Shown here: positions 32,692 through 44,527 of the stretch, piece after piece
Layout: the number at the start of each line of letters is the position of its first letter
Position numbering within the stretch: position 1 is the stretch's first letter
Assembly: GCA_007922195.1 (NCBI GenBank)
Contig: ML682123.1
Span: 731,751 to 795,750, forward strand
Origin: Podocnemis expansa
Taxonomy: Eukaryota > Chordata > Testudines > Podocnemididae
Direction of reading: 5' to 3'
DNA length: 64,000 nt
Notes under the pieces: generated by a model
Told to the model about the DNA's origin: nothing
Databases searched by the model: none
The model's input: only the letters and a program-made list of their open reading frames with translations
Program-made: the position numbers and the translations under genes

Positions 32692-35600
32692 CATAGAATC
32701 ATAGAATCATAGGGTTGGAAGGGACCCCACGAGGTCATCTAGTCCAACCCCCTGCCAAAAAAAGCAGGACCACTCCCATTAGATCATCCCAGTCAGTGTT
32801 TTGTCCAGCTGGGACTTGAACACCTCCAGCGATGGAGATTCCACCACCTCCCTAGGCAGCTTATTCCAATGCTTCACCGCTCGCCTAGTAAGGAAGTTTT
32901 TCCTAATATCCAGCCTGGACCGCCCCAGCTGTAACTTGAAACCATTGCTTCTCGTTCTGCCCTCTGTTACTACCGAGAACAGTTGAGCTCCCTCCTCCTT
33001 GGAGCAACCCTTCAAGTAGTTGAAGGTTGCTATCAAATCCCCCCTCAGTCTTCTCTTCTGCAGGCTAAATAAGCCTAGTTCCTTCTGTCTTTCTTCATAG
33101 GGCTTGTGCTCCAGCCCTTTGATCATTTTGGTTGCCCTCCTCTGGACTCTCTCTAATTTGTCCATGTCCTTTTTATAGTGGGGAGCCCAAAACTGGACAC
33201 AGTATTCCAGATGTGGCCTCACTAGTGCAGAATAGAGGGGAATGATCACATCCCTTGATCTGCTGGTAACACTTCTTCTGATGCAGCCCAGTATGCCATT
33301 GGCCTTTTTGGCAGCAAGAGCACACTGCTGACTCATGTCCAGCTTCCCATCCACCATGACTCCCAGGTCCTTTTCTCCAGTGCTGCTATTTAGCTGATCA
33401 CTCCCCAGCCTGTAGCAGTACATGGGGTTTTTTCGTCCCAAGTGCAGGATTTTACACTTATCCTTGTTGAACCTCATGAGATTCCTCTTGGCCCACTGCT
33501 CCAATTTGTCTAGGTCTCCCTGAATCCTGTCCCTGCCCTCTAGGGTGTCTACCGTTCCCCCCAGTTTGGTATCATCTGCAAACTTACTAAGTGTGCAATC
33601 TATCCCATCATCCAGATCATTAATGAAAACATTGATCAGAACTGGCCCCAGGACCGACCCCTGGGGCACACCACTTGTTACTGCCTGCCAACTTGACATG
33701 GAGCCATTGATTCCTACACGCTGAAACCGTTGTTCTAGCCAGTTTTCTATCCACCTTACAGTCCATGCATCTAACCCATACTTCCTTAATTTGCCAATGA
33801 GAATGCTGTGGGAAACCGTATCAAAAGCCTTGCTAAAGTCAAGGTATATCACATCAACGGCTCTTCCCGCATCCACAAATCCAGTCATCTCATCATAGAA
33901 GGCGATGAGGTTGGTCAGGCATGATTTACCCTTGGTGAATCCATGCTGACTGTTCCTGATTACTCTATTTTCCTCCAAGTGTTTCAGGATGGATTCTTTG
34001 AGAAGCTGCTCCATGATTTTTCCAGGGATTGAGGTGAGGCTGACAGGTCTGTAATTCCCAGGATCATCCTTTTTGCCTTTCTTGAAGATAGGTACTATAT
34101 TTGCTTTTTTCCAGTCCTCTGGCACCTCCCCCGTTCGCCACGAGTTTTCAAAGATAATGGCCAACGGTACTGCTATCTCATCAGCCAGCTCCCTCAGCAC
34201 CCTCGGATGCAGTTCATCCGGCCCCATGGACTTGTGCACATCTAGTTTCTTTAAGCAGCCCCTAACCTGACCTTCTGTCACCAAGGGCCTCTCTTCTTCT
34301 CCCCAGTCTACCGTACCTAGTGTAGTGGGCTGGGAGCTGACCCTGCTTGTGAAAACTGAAGTAAAAAAAGCATTGAGCACTTCAGCTTTTTCCTCATCCT
34401 CTGTCACGAGGATGCCTGCCCCATTCAGTAAGGGACCTACACCATCCCTGATCCTCTTCTTGTTATTGATATACTTGTAGAACCCCTTCCTGTTATCCTT
34501 CACATCCCTTGCTAGTCGCAACTCCATTTGTCCTTTGGCCTTTCTGATTTTATCCCTGCAGTCCCGAGCAATGTCTTTATATGCCTCCTTAGTCATCTGT
34601 CCTAGCTTCCACTTCCTGTAAGCATCCTTTTTATGCTTCAGCTCGGTGCAGAGCTCTCTGTTAAGCCACAGTGGGCGCTTTCCACATTTGCTGTGCTTTC
34701 TCCTTATCGGAATTGTATCTTCCTGTGCCCTTATCAGGGTTTCTTTAAAATGCACCCAACTGTCTTGGACACCTTTCCCCTTCAGATCAGCCTCCCAAGG
34801 GATCCTGCCCATCAGTTCCCTGAGGGAGACAAAATCTGCTTTTCTGAAGTCCAGGGTCTGCGTTTTGCTTCTTTCCTTCTTTCCTTTAATCATCAACTTG
34901 AACTCAATCATTTCATGGTCACTGCTACCCAGGCTGCCATTCACTTCTACTTCCCTGATAAATTCTTCTCTATTTGTGAGCAGCAGATCGAGAGGCGCAA
35001 AGCCCCTAGTTGGTTGCTCCAGCATTTGTACCAGGAAGTTGTCCTCAACACTCTCCAGAAACTTCCTGGATTGCCTGTGCACTGCTGTATTGGCCTTCCA
35101 GCAGATGTCAGGGTAATTGAAGTCCCCCATGAGAACCAGGGCCTGTGCTCTAGAAACTTCTGTCAGTTGTCCACAGAATGCCTCATCCACCTCCTCCTTC
35201 TGATCTGGTGGTCTGTAGCAGACACCTACCACAACATCCCCCTTCTTGCTCTCCCCTCTAAACTTAACCCACAGACTTTCAACTGGCTTGTTTCCACTTT
35301 CATAATGAAGCTCTGAGCAGTCATAGAGCTCCTTTACATATAGTGCTACTCCTCCCCCTTTCCTTCCCTGCCTGTCCTTCCTGAACAGTTTATACCCATC
35401 TATTACAGAGCTCCAGTCATGCAAACTATTCCACCACGTCTCTGTTATCCCAATCATGTCATAGTTCTTTGTCTGTGCTAGTACTACCAATTCCTCCTGC
35501 TTGTTTCCCAGGCTCCTTGCATTTGTGTATAGGCACCTAAGATACCCAGCTGATTGCCCTACTTTCCCATTTTGATTTTCAATTCTATTGTATCTACCTC

Positions 35601-35870
35601 CCTGGATTTTCTTTTGGTGTTGACCTCCCCTACCTGCCTCAGGCATTAGGGCTTCATTAGAGCATCTAAGAAAGTTATTTGATTCCCCCTGCATGTTCCA
35701 ATTATCCTCTCTTCTGTCCCTGGAGTTACAGTCCCGGCACCCCCCAAGTTCCATCCCATCCCTCTGGTCTCCCACATAGTCAACTTGTTTAGGTTCTCCA
35801 GGTACTGGAGAAGTGGATGGCATCTAGGAGCCCAGATGAGAGATGACACCCTGCTGACCCACGCTGAAGA
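32692..35870 (-). mobile_element. CR1 LINE with complete ORF2 and 3' end
   Basis: On the minus strand, ORF2 is followed by a short 3' UTR and the tandem ATTCTATG tail at 32692-32715. The copy seems truncated just upstream of ORF2 near 35870, with no ORF1 recognised. The degraded copy at 985-2130 and tails at 58318-58575 and 59928-60290 belong to the same superfamily. Confidence 0.93.
32779..35823 (-). CDS. CR1 ORF2: AP-endonuclease and reverse transcriptase, uninterrupted
   Basis: This is a 1014-residue open frame without stops. The N-terminal apurinic-type endonuclease (about 95-310) has NARS (101), ITETWW (Glu128), GDFNYPD (233-239) and SSDHEM (SDH 301-303), the catalytic and metal-binding positions of the fold. 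The reverse transcriptase (about 520-800) has [25 protein letters not shown] (661-668), [11 protein letters not shown] and FADD (748-751). A C-terminal domain follows ([15 protein letters not shown]). CR1 ORF2 proteins are about this length, so the copy is close to full coding length and could be a recently active sequence. Start is uncertain: the Met at 35823 is the first of the frame, but the element is 5'-truncated near there. Confidence 0.93.
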   Translation of the reverse strand: MPSTSPVPGEPKQVDYVGDQRDGMELGGCRDCNSRDRREDNWNMQGESNNFLRCSNEALMPEAGRGGQHQKKIQGGRYNRIENQNGKVGQSAGYLRCLYTNARSLGNKQEELVVLAQTKNYDMIGITETWWNSLHDWSSVIDGYKLFRKDRQGRKGGGVALYVKELYDCSELHYESGNKPVESLWVKFRGESKKGDVVVGVCYRPPDQKEEVDEAFCGQLTEVSRAQALVLMGDFNYPDICWKANTAVHRQSRKFLESVEDNFLVQMLEQPTRGFAPLDLLLTNREEFIREVEVNGSLGSSDHEMIEFKLMIKGKKERSKTQTLDFRKADFVSLRELMGRIPWEADLKGKGVQDSWVHFKETLIRAQEDTIPIRRKHSKCGKRPLWLNRELCTELKHKKDAYRKWKLGQMTKEAYKDIARDCRDKIRKAKGQMELRLARDVKDNRKGFYKYINNKKRIRDGVGPLLNGAGILVTEDEEKAEVLNAFFTSVFTSRVSSQPTTLGTVDWGEEERPLVTEGQVRGCLKKLDVHKSMGPDELHPRVLRELADEIAVPLAIIFENSWRTGEVPEDWKKANIVPIFKKGKKDDPGNYRPVSLTSIPGKIMEQLLKESILKHLEENRVIRNSQHGFTKGKSCLTNLIAFYDEMTGFVDAGRAVDVIYLDFSKAFDTVSHSILIGKLRKYGLDAWTVRWIENWLEQRFQRVGINGSMSSWQAVTSGVPQGSVLGPVLINVFINDLDDGIDCTLSKFADDTKLGGTVDTLEGRDRIQGDLDKLEQWAKRNLMRFNKDKCKILHLGRKNPMYCYRLGSDQLNSSTGEKDLGVMVDGKLDMSQQCALAAKKANGILGCIRRSVTSRSRDVIIPLYSALVRPHLEYCVQFWAPHYKKDMDKLERVQRRATKMIKGLEHKPYEERQKELGLFSLQKRRLRGDLIATFNYLKGCSKEEGAQLFSVVTEGRTRSNGFKLQLGRSRLDIRKNFLTRRAVKHWNKLPREVVESPSLEVFKSQLDKTLTGMI

Positions 35871-36504
35871 CACCTACCGCTGCAGTTCTCAAGCTTTTAA
35901 AATAGAGCCCACGCCTCTCCTGAACTTTGCTGTAATGCTTGCCCTCCACTTTGAGCGGCAGCATGAGATTGTGGAGCAGGGGAGTGGAAGGATGGTAGCA
36001 CAGTAGCTGCAATTTGCCATGCTGGGCTGCTTATACCACAGGGCAGCAAATTTAAAAAGTCTCTGACCCTCCCAGCTTCTAGGTGTATGCAACCCAGGTA
36101 GGGGAAGTTGGGGAGCTCATGAGGCAAGCAGGTAGGCTGGCTGGGGCTGCCAGTGCAGTGCTATAAGCAGGGTCACACCAAACTGGCTGACCCAGCCACA
36201 CAGCCAGGCTGCCTTGCCTCCTGCCTCCCCAGCAAATAGCCAAAGAGAGGACAACAAAGTGAACTGAGAAGAAAGCAGAGAAGCCTCCTGCAGTATTTCT
36301 CCCACCCTGCCCTTAGCTCCTGCCAGACTCCCAGTCCCCCTTCTGGGGAAACAAAGCAGAGAAGATTTAGCAGCAAAAACTAAGTAAGCCCACTCTTACA
36401 GGAAAGAGTGAGTCCAAACCAAAAATACAGCATTATTGGGATCACTCTATCCAATGCAAGACAGACAACATTACAGGAATTCACAATGAAGTACAACAAT
36501 TGTA

Positions 36505-36712
36505 AAACAAGAAAGGCACATTCAAAGAGTAACAAGTTTATTTATTGCTAGAGCTTTTGTGGGTGAAATCCCACTTTGTCAGACAATTGAAAATGGTTTC
36601 CAAATAGGATTTCTCTCGTGTGATAAATAAATGTGTTACTCTTGAAAAGTACCACAGGACTCTTTTCTATTTTTACTGGATTAGACTAACATGGCTACCC
36701 CCCTGGAACTTT
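36505..36712 (-). mobile_element. foldback element, reversed copy
   Basis: It ends on the + strand with TTAGACTAACATGGCTACCC and CCTGGAACT, the reverse of the AGTTCC terminus. It also has the TTTATTTATTGC and complementary GATAAATAAATG arms. No clear flanking duplication was found. Confidence 0.75.
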
Positions 36713-36937
36713 TCAGTAAAAGGATAGTTAACTTTGTGGCATGCTGCCTGATGTGTACTTATGTTGTGCAGTCATAGGAGGGCAAAACTGAAGAGCAGAA
36801 TAAATAGTGATATTAAGTAGCGACATTATTGGTAGGTCAAGCCTCACTCATGATCTCCCAACAGAACTCTCAAATCTCAGGAATTTTTTCCCCAGGCCCA
36901 GTCTGCTAATATTTGCTCAGTCTTCTGTAGCCACAAT

Positions 36938-38102
36938 CAGTGGTGGCTTTTGGGGTAGGTGAAGCAGGTGGCTGCCTGAGGCCCCAAACAATAAGGGGCC
37001 CAGTCTTCAATCTTGTAGACAGAAATGAAAACATAGAAAAATATAGAAATTTTTCCCATATAGCAGAGCTAGTAGGACTGGAAGCCTAAGCACTTTTCAC
37101 TCTTGGTTCATCAAGGCAAGCTATCAGTAGGATCTGTGCTTCATCTGAAATGCAGATTTCACCATTCTCTGCCCATCACCTTCACATTGACATGCTAAAA
37201 AAGCAGGAGCAAGCAATAGACAGCACAATGACAGGAACTTTTACAGGGGCCTCAGCTTTTAATTCCTCAGTATGGCCATTTATTCTGCCATTTTTTAATT
37301 TTGTGAAATACTGCCCTTTTCTTTTCTTTTTTACCTGTATTTTTGCATTTTCCTTTGACTTTGTGGAAATTTTTACTTTGAGTTTTTTTAGCTCAGGTTA
37401 CCAGGTAGGTCCATATAAGCTGCTACATCTAAATACCGTGCTTTCCTTTGGCAATCATTACATTTGTGTGTGATGTCTGTGCAGTATGTCTTTCTTTTGA
37501 TAAGTAATTCTTTAGCTTCCTTTGTACTTAATTATTTAATATTTTGAGGGGGCCAGAGTCTTATAAACTTGAGTACATCAGGGAATTTCATTGAAATTTG
37601 GTGTTTTTCATTTCACTTATTTTTATTTATTATTATTATTTGTATTAAATATCTCTAGTGGACATAAACCCAAGCTGATATGAAAAATTTGTAAGATTTG
37701 ATGGCCAAAATTTTAAATGTGGTATTTTAGTTATTTTTGAGCCATCATTAATGTTACCACTTCTTATTTATTAATTAATACACTTAAAAAAAAATTAAAA
37801 TGTTCACTTCAACTTTGTAGTTCAGCATTAGCTGCTTTATGTTAAGTGAATGATGATCAACTTACAAGCTTCATGATAGGAAGATCTTTAAAAATATCAT
37901 AGCCAAGAATAATTTATGAGTTCCAGAGGGATAATCATATTAGTTTGGTTCAGCAAAACAAACAACAAATCCTGGGGGGTGATATGGGGCAGTTAAGGGT
38001 GCAGGAGGGACTGGAACCACAGGGAAGGTAGCAGTGGGGGCCAATAGTGGGCCCCACAATGGGTCTTGGATTAGGGCTCCCAATTGCCTAAGGCCACCTC
38101 TG
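36938..38102. mobile_element. non-autonomous hAT-like element
   Basis: It starts CAGTGGTGGC and ends GGCCACCTCTG (inverted), with flanks GCCACAAT (36930-36937) and GCTACAAT (38103-38110), 7 of 8 identical. It contains a partial foldback-element copy at about 37919-37975 and no transposase ORF. Confidence 0.78.
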
Positions 38103-38295
38103 GCTACAATGTAGGGGTGGCTCCTTTAATCAGAGATGTCTGCATACACAGCATATGCCTAAACCAGGTTTCACCAAGTATGCAAAATGGAGTACAGCAG
38201 GAATTCCAGACTGGCAATATGGAGTCTTGTCTCAGGGTTACAGAATTATTTCACTTATGACACTAAAGGCCATATATCCAACATTAATTAACATG

Positions 38296-38853
38296 GGCTA
38301 TGTCTACACGGCACTTTTATTTCAAAATAACACTCGAAATAAAAGAAATTAGGTCTACATGGCTGTGTTTCGAAACAAAAAAAACGATGTTCACACGATG
38401 CACAGTTGTTTCGAAACAAGGGGAAGCCCTTGTTTCGAAACAACTGTGTTGTTTCGAAACAAGTTAAACCCCATTTGGGGACAAAACAACCTTGTTTCGA
38501 AACGCTTGTTTCGAAACAACGCATGTGAACATGTTGTTTCGGAACAATAGGTTCCGAAACAACATTTAAAGGGCTGCCGCCTCAGCACCCTGGCCAGGGA
38601 ACACTCAGCACCTTGGCCAGGGTGCTGAGGGCTGTCCCCTGGCCAGCAGGCACTGGCGGGGGTCAGCGCTGCACAGCCCCTTTCTGGGGCTGCAGGGTGA
38701 GCCAGCAGCGGCTCAGCCCCAGGGGTAACGAAATAGCATGTTCACACTGTGAACTTGCTATTTCGTTTCCCGCTTTTTTTCTTATTTCGAATTAACATTT
38801 TGTTAATTCGAAATAAGATATTTCGAAATAACCCTGTGCGTGTGAACACAGCC
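38296..38853. mobile_element. MITE with palindromic TTGTTTCGAAACAA motifs
   Basis: It starts GGCTATGTCTACACGGC and ends GTGTGAACACAGCC (inverted). The interior holds several copies of the palindrome TTGTTTCGAAACAA. Flanking triplets differ (ATG and CCT), so the right boundary may be a rearrangement. Confidence 0.75.
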
Positions 38854-38859
38854 CCTGAG

Positions 38860-39238
38860 TCTTTTGTTTAAGATCTGCAAATGGAGCATAATCCGCTGGT
38901 GAAGCTCACCCAGGCCTTTAAGATACCTCCTGTGGGAGTTGTCTCTTGGGTTCTGGTTTCTGTTGGAAGCACTCGGTAGGAGTGCTGGTGATGTCCACAA
39001 ACAGATCTTCCAGTGAAAATGCAAGAAACAGGCTGTTCCGTAACCGTCGCTGAGGACGGAAAAGAGAAAAACTGGGGAGGGGCAGGGCTGCGGCCATATA
39101 TACAGCCAGGGGGTGGTCAGGGGGTATTGGCTGCCAGCCCTGTCCTGACAGGCTAAGGCTAAAGAAAGTTTCCAGCCAATCGTGCGCTGTGGCACGTACA
39201 CCTGATACTGAATGTATCCGAGCAGTGCTCGAAGAAGG
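38860..39238. mobile_element. DIRS-like terminal fragment
   Basis: It resembles 11760-12170 in the same orientation, ending with TGATACTGAATGTATCCGAGC. It is directly adjacent to the MITE on its left. Confidence 0.7.
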
Positions 39239-39239
39239 A

Positions 39240-39577
39240 CTATTGTTCTTCTTAATGGCTCACCTCAGGGGCCTCCCAGCTGCAGTGGGCCCAAGAAGAA
39301 ACCTGTTTGACCAGTTAGCCAGACTGACCATGGAGCCCAACTCCATTTTGATCTGGCAAGGACTCTGAGATAAAATGCAGGGGACCCATCTCCATTTTGT
39401 CTTTAGTCTTCAGTCTTCAGCCTGTCTGCAGCCAACACCCTCCTCTGGAACTATTCTTCTGGGACTGAAGAACAGACTGAGACCCACTTAGCTGCTGCTG
39501 CTGCTGGGTGCACAACAGGAGTGGGACTAACCTGCAAACTACAGGATTTTCAAGGATTTATTTTCTATGGACTCTAA
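39240..39577 (+). repeat. partial copy of the 12815-14640 repeat
   Basis: It contains CAACTCCATTTTGATCTGGC, CCAACACCCTCCTCTGGAAC and CTAACCTGCAAACTACAGGA as in the other copies, and breaks at the MITE insertion after TCTATGGACTCTAA. Confidence 0.75.
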
Positions 39578-40152
39578 GGCTGTGTTCACACGGCACTTTT
39601 GTTTCGAAACAACCTCGTTGTTTCGAAACAAAAAAAACCATGTTCACACGACACACAGTTGTTTCGAAACAAGGGNNNNNNNNNNNNNNNNNNNNNNNNN
39701 NNNNNNNNNNNNNNNNNNNNNNNNNNNNNNNNNNNNNNNNNNNNNNNNNNNNNNNNNNNNNNNNNNNNNNNNNNNNNNNNNNNNNNNNNNNNNNNNNNNN
39801 NNNNNNNNNNNNNNNNNNNNNNNNNNNNNNNNNNNNNNNNNNNNNNNNNNNNNNNNNNNNNNNNNNNNNNNNNNNNNNNNNNNNNNNNNNNNNNNNNNNN
39901 NNNNNNNNNNNNNNNNNNNNNNNNNNNNNNNNNNNNNNNNNNNNNNNNNNNNNNNNNNNNNNNNNNNNNNNNNNNNNNNNNNNNNNNNNNNNNNNNNNNN
40001 NNNNNNNNNNNNNNNNNNNNNNNNNNNNNNNNNNNNNNNNNNNNNNNNNNNNNNNNNNNNNNNNNNNNNNNNNNNTCGTGTGGCCATGGCACTCCTTATT
40101 TTGAAACAACCTCTGTTGTTTCTAAATAAGGAGTGTGTGTGTGGACATACCC
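39578..40152. mobile_element. MITE, assembly gap inside
   Basis: The left 98 bases are GGCTGTGTTCACACGGC and TTGTTTCGAAACAA arrays; the right end is GTGTGTGGACATACCC. The middle is 400 Ns (39676-40075). Flanks TAA and TTG do not match, so the two ends may belong to different elements joined across the gap. ORFs drawn across the Ns are meaningless. Confidence 0.7.
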
Positions 40153-40546
40153 TTGGTTCCCAACCTGTGGTCTGGGGACCCCCAGAGGTCCACGGACACT
40201 TTGCAGGGGGTCTGTGGAACCTCTCCCTACCCAGGGCAGGAATCCAGCTACAGCCCTGATGCTCCCTGCCAGGGCTGCCTCTCCCTGTCTGTGGCTGTCT
40301 CCTGGCAGGGGGATGGAGCCACAGCAGCTCCCCAGCAGGGGCAAGGGCAGGGGACCACAGCTGCCAGGGCTCAGCTCCCTGGTGGTGCAGGCAATGGTGG
40401 TGGCAGTGCTGCTCACCAGCTGTCCCACTGGTGCCGGTCAGAGTCTGCCCATGCAGGCCAGATTACATAATCAGCTGAGGGGGGTCCACAAAGTTTTTTT
40501 TTTGTTACAAAGGGGTCCCCAGCCTGAGAAAGGTTGGGAACCACTG
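40153..40546. mobile_element. hAT-like element, TTCCCAACCT ends
   Basis: The left TTGGTTCCCAACCTGTGG is the inverse of the right AGAAAGGTTGGGAACCACTG. The left boundary is uncertain by a few bases and the duplication was not found. Confidence 0.65.
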
Positions 40547-41308
40547 TTCTAAGCTGATGATGCAGCTGAGCAAGTTCACTGCTGGTTCTCCAGGCCCCAA
40601 TAGGCTTCTTCCCTGCTGCCCACTGGCTCCCCAATAACTTGTTCACCCATAACTTGTTCAGCTGCATCATCATCTTAGAGGGAACACTGTGTCATAATTT
40701 TTCTTGAATAAAATCATAAATTTCTAGCCCTCAGGCTAAAAAGTTGCACAGAGAAGCAGAAAAACATGACCTGACTTTATCCTAAAGGCTCAAAACCCAG
40801 AAGTCAGAGAAAATAGCTCCCCCCATTTATTATTTCTTTAAACATCTCTTTATTTTTAAGTGAATTTTAATGATATATTTAAGCCAGACTTGTGACTATT
40901 TTTGATGTTTAGGGTAGGCAATACTGAATGTGTTGTGGTGATGTTCCATCAACCTCACAGCCAAGTGGACAGGAGCATCTGGTGGTACTCTTCTTTGTGG
41001 TTCTGGTTTTCTGTTCAAGATGGGCACACAATTTTACAAGTTTAATAATTTTTCTTAGATCAAGTTTTTGTTAAATTGAAAATTCAGAGAGAGGGAAGCT
41101 ATTTTTGGATGATAAGAAATAAATTCAGGTCCTCTCTCACCTTAAGGCACTGGATTCCAATTGTCTAATGTATGTTATTTCCTTTTCCATCTTATTTTAA
41201 TATATGTATTCATACATTCCTCATTGCTTTGCAGGTGATTTAAGTAATGAAAGTCAGGTACTGTTTGAGGATGAGAGTAAGAAACAAGGGACTTTTGGCC
41301 TCTTCTTA

Positions 41309-41712
41309 GGCTGTGTTCACACACAGGGGGTTATTTCGATACAGTTGTTTCAAAACAACTTGTATCGAAATAACACCTTATTTCGAAATAACTTAACTCG
41401 AATTAACAGTTTGTTAATTCGAATTAAGGAAAAAAGCTCAAAATGAAATAGCAGGTTCAGGCAACAGTTATTTCGAAACAAGTCACCGTTGTTTCGAAAC
41501 AACATGTTCACACTGTATCTTTTTGAAACAATCATTTCGAAACAATGTTGTTTCATCCCCACATGGGGTTTAACTTGTTTTGAAACAATGCCGTTGTTTC
41601 GAAACAACGGTTCCTGTTGTTTTGAAACAACCGTGCATCATGTGAACAGGGTATTTCTTATTTCGAAACAACCTCTGTTGTTTCAAAATAAGAGTGCTGT
41701 GTGAACGCAGCC
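41309..41712. mobile_element. MITE with palindromic TTGTTTCGAAACAA motifs, TTA duplication
   Basis: It starts GGCTGTGTTCACAC and ends GTGTGAACGCAGCC (inverted), flanked by TTA at 41306-41308 and 41713-41715. The interior repeats GTTGTTTCGAAACAAC-like palindromes and AATTCGAATTAA. Confidence 0.85.
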
Positions 41713-41734
41713 TTAGATACCCTGATGTAAATCA

Positions 41735-41850
41735 AAGAAGGAGTCTTGTGGCACTTTTAAAAGCTAACAAATAAATAAATTTGTTAGTCTTTAAAAGTGC
41801 CACAGGATTCCTTGTTTGTTTCCCTAAACTAGACCTGCATGGCCACAGTT
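41735..41850 (+). mobile_element. foldback element, short copy
   Basis: Arms GTCTTGTGGCACTTTTAAAAGC and its complement TTAAAAGTGCCACAGGATTC fold directly on each other. Ends are incomplete. 41850-44050 contains no recognised gene or repeat. Confidence 0.75.
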
Positions 41851-44049
41851 GCTTTCCTCTTTGCCATGCTTTGGGACTGGTGGTCTGACTGCAATCAGTG
41901 ACAATGGGGCTTATTTACAGTGCAGAAGAAAGGACAAAAAACTTCTTTAATGTGTTGATTGATGGCCATTAACCCTAAAAACCCAGTATTTCCATATGAG
42001 CTCTAGCCTGGGGTCTTCTCTCTCACGTATAATAGATTATTATCTGCACAGAGAAGTTTGCTCAAAAAGACATTCCTGAAGACTGAAAAGTCTTGTTAAA
42101 TGTAGAAGGAAAAAGTTCTTTAATATCTGAGAACACTTTCTGGAGCTACTGATGTAAATTCAAAGAGAAGGTCCTGTTTTGTAAAGGTTGGGGATGTGAC
42201 ATTCTCCTGGCTTTGTCCCCGTTTGCTTGACTGGGGCTGGCTGCATAAGTTTTACCTCACCACTTGCCCTTTCTCTTCCCCTCAAGAAGCAGTTGTGGGA
42301 AGGTGGCTACTTAAGAGTTACTGTAACCAAACGCTGCCTGTCTGAATTCCCTTCCCCCTTCCCTGACCAGCCGGAGGTGCTCCCTAGTCCCACAGCTTGA
42401 AAAAGCTCCCTGCTTCCTTACTCCAGCCGGCTGTGTGGGATCCCCCGAAAGTGTGAGGCCCCCCAAAGTGCAGGGCCCAGGCTGGTTGCCTCTCCTGCCC
42501 CTCCCCCCAAGGACAGCCCTGCCTCCAGCCCCCCCCACCTACTCCGTCCTGTAGAGAGAGGCCCTGCTGGAGATGCTGCCTCTCTTTCTCCCTCGGCCCC
42601 TCCCCTCCCCTGGCGGAGTCACACACCTGGCTGCAGCACCTGGGCGTGGGAGGGGAAGCTGCAGCTCACAGTCACAGAGCTCTGCTGGGGTCCCAGCTCC
42701 CAGCGCCAGAACTGGGGGTCCAAAACAGACTCAGGGCTCCATGGGGGAGATTCGGGGCATGTGCCCCGGGGTGCCCAGTGCCAGCAACGTCCCTGGAAAG
42801 GAGGACAGGGAAGTACAAAAAGGAGGATGTTGGAGGACACATACACATCTGGGGCTCCGCCTGGGCTCCCTTCATCTACCCAGCCAATGCCCCCCCCCCA
42901 AATGCTTGCCCCATTGATCACCCAACTCCAGGGAAATCTGTCTAGCCCCTAGTTACAGTGTGAGATTAATTGCAAGAACAGAGGCTCAAGAATATCAAAT
43001 GAATGGCTTAAGTATTTTTCCTCTTCACATTAAAGTAACCGTAAAGCCAACCACTTTAAGGAGTCACAAAACTCAGTATTTAATGTTTATATCAAGGTGC
43101 AAGGAGAATCACACTGCAGAACTCCTATCCAGACTGATGTTTTTACATTGTGAGTTGCAAACAGAAGCACACCTCCAATAAATTTAATGTAGTAATTATG
43201 GACAAGATTAAAATCAGTTTTAACACAATAAGTTCCTTCACAGAATTCACTCATTGTTTGACACAGAGGGATGGGCCCTTGATTACATGAAGTCTAACAG
43301 AATTTGAGGTGTTGGCTTCTAAAGGAAAAGTAATCTCTGTCAGCAGTATTCTCCCCATGACTTGAAATTAGGGGTGTGGTGCAGGGGGATGTTTGGGGGC
43401 GGGTATAAGGGGTGCTCACTCATTTGCTCTAACACTGTTACTAGCCGACAGCTGGGTGGGTGTAGGCGGAGTATACAGAAATCCCTGTCTAGCCTCAGTT
43501 TTGAGCCTCACTGTGCAGTATTTTAAAAAAATCACAGACAAGCTCTTTAGGTTTTATACAAACAGGAAGGGAGAAATCAGAAAAAAATGAGAGCTGCTGG
43601 TTTTTATGTGCAGACCTGCCTGAAACATAACCTTTTACCTAAAATGCAAATTTCTGGAAACATCATACCCTACTATGTCTGCCATAAACCACAGATGGAT
43701 ATATATCTATTTTATGACATTTGACATTTTGTTTGCTTTTATGTGAAATACACATCAAATGGGGGGTGGTGGTGGAGTAGAAGTAGATGTTTGTGACTAT
43801 CAAATGCTCCACCCAAGAGGATAACACCTATTCTTGAATGCAATGATCAGTTTTTTCCTAAGTATACCAAAATAAAAATAAGCATAGAGTATATAGGCAA
43901 CACCAAGCTGCTTGTTTTCTGTGATTTGATAAACTACCAACAAAAGGACAAATATTGCAATCCTTACTCCATCAAATTTCCCACTGACTTCATTTAAACT
44001 ATAGGATCAGGCCCAGCCCAGCAGCTACTTTAGAATGGATAATATTTGC

Positions 44050-44527
44050 ACATCTGTGTATCTTACTAAAATTTAAGGACACATCTATAGTGGACTAATC
44101 TCTTCTTGGAAAGGGGAAACAAACTGAAAAAAATCGCACAGGGAAAAGGAAAATCTTACAGATTCAAACCTCCTCACAATCAAAAGTGAACTTTGTTGGA
44201 CCTCTAAACAAAAGATTTGTTGCCAAAAACCAAGGTTCATTAGCAGGAATAAAGATCTGGCTTAGCCCAGCCATTAGAGAAACAAACCTCCCCAGAAACT
44301 TTAAGCCAAGCAGGGCAGCAAAGCAGAAAGCAAAGAAGGAGTCACAGGTTTCTCTCTGGGCACTTCAGAGACCCCATCAAGGTGAAGAAAAGCCCCAACC
44401 CCTCCAAAAAATAAGATCAAACCTTCCCCAAAATCAGGTGCAGGGAAAGGGGAGAGGACCTGAGCTGGAGCCTGGAAAGAAGCCAGGGGTGAGGAGCCGA
44501 AGCAACAAAGCAAAGCGAAACCACTTG
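44050..44527 (+). repeat. dispersed repeat, copy 2 (pairs with 1-478)
   Basis: Same orientation and order of blocks as the window start. A short piece of the foldback family (44580-44620, GACTCCTTGTTTTTTT) follows. Confidence 0.7.

Noticed and set aside
34633..35316. 227-codon + strand ORF
   Set aside because: It is antisense to the CR1 endonuclease region and has no domain signal; an open complement of a coding strand.
36505..36712. fifth 12-bp duplication for the foldback family
   Set aside because: Both ends are recognisable, but the flanking 12-mers do not match, so it was not counted as support.
39508..40259. ORFs of 147-230 codons across the gap
   Set aside because: Most of their length is N; they exist only because unknown codons were read through.
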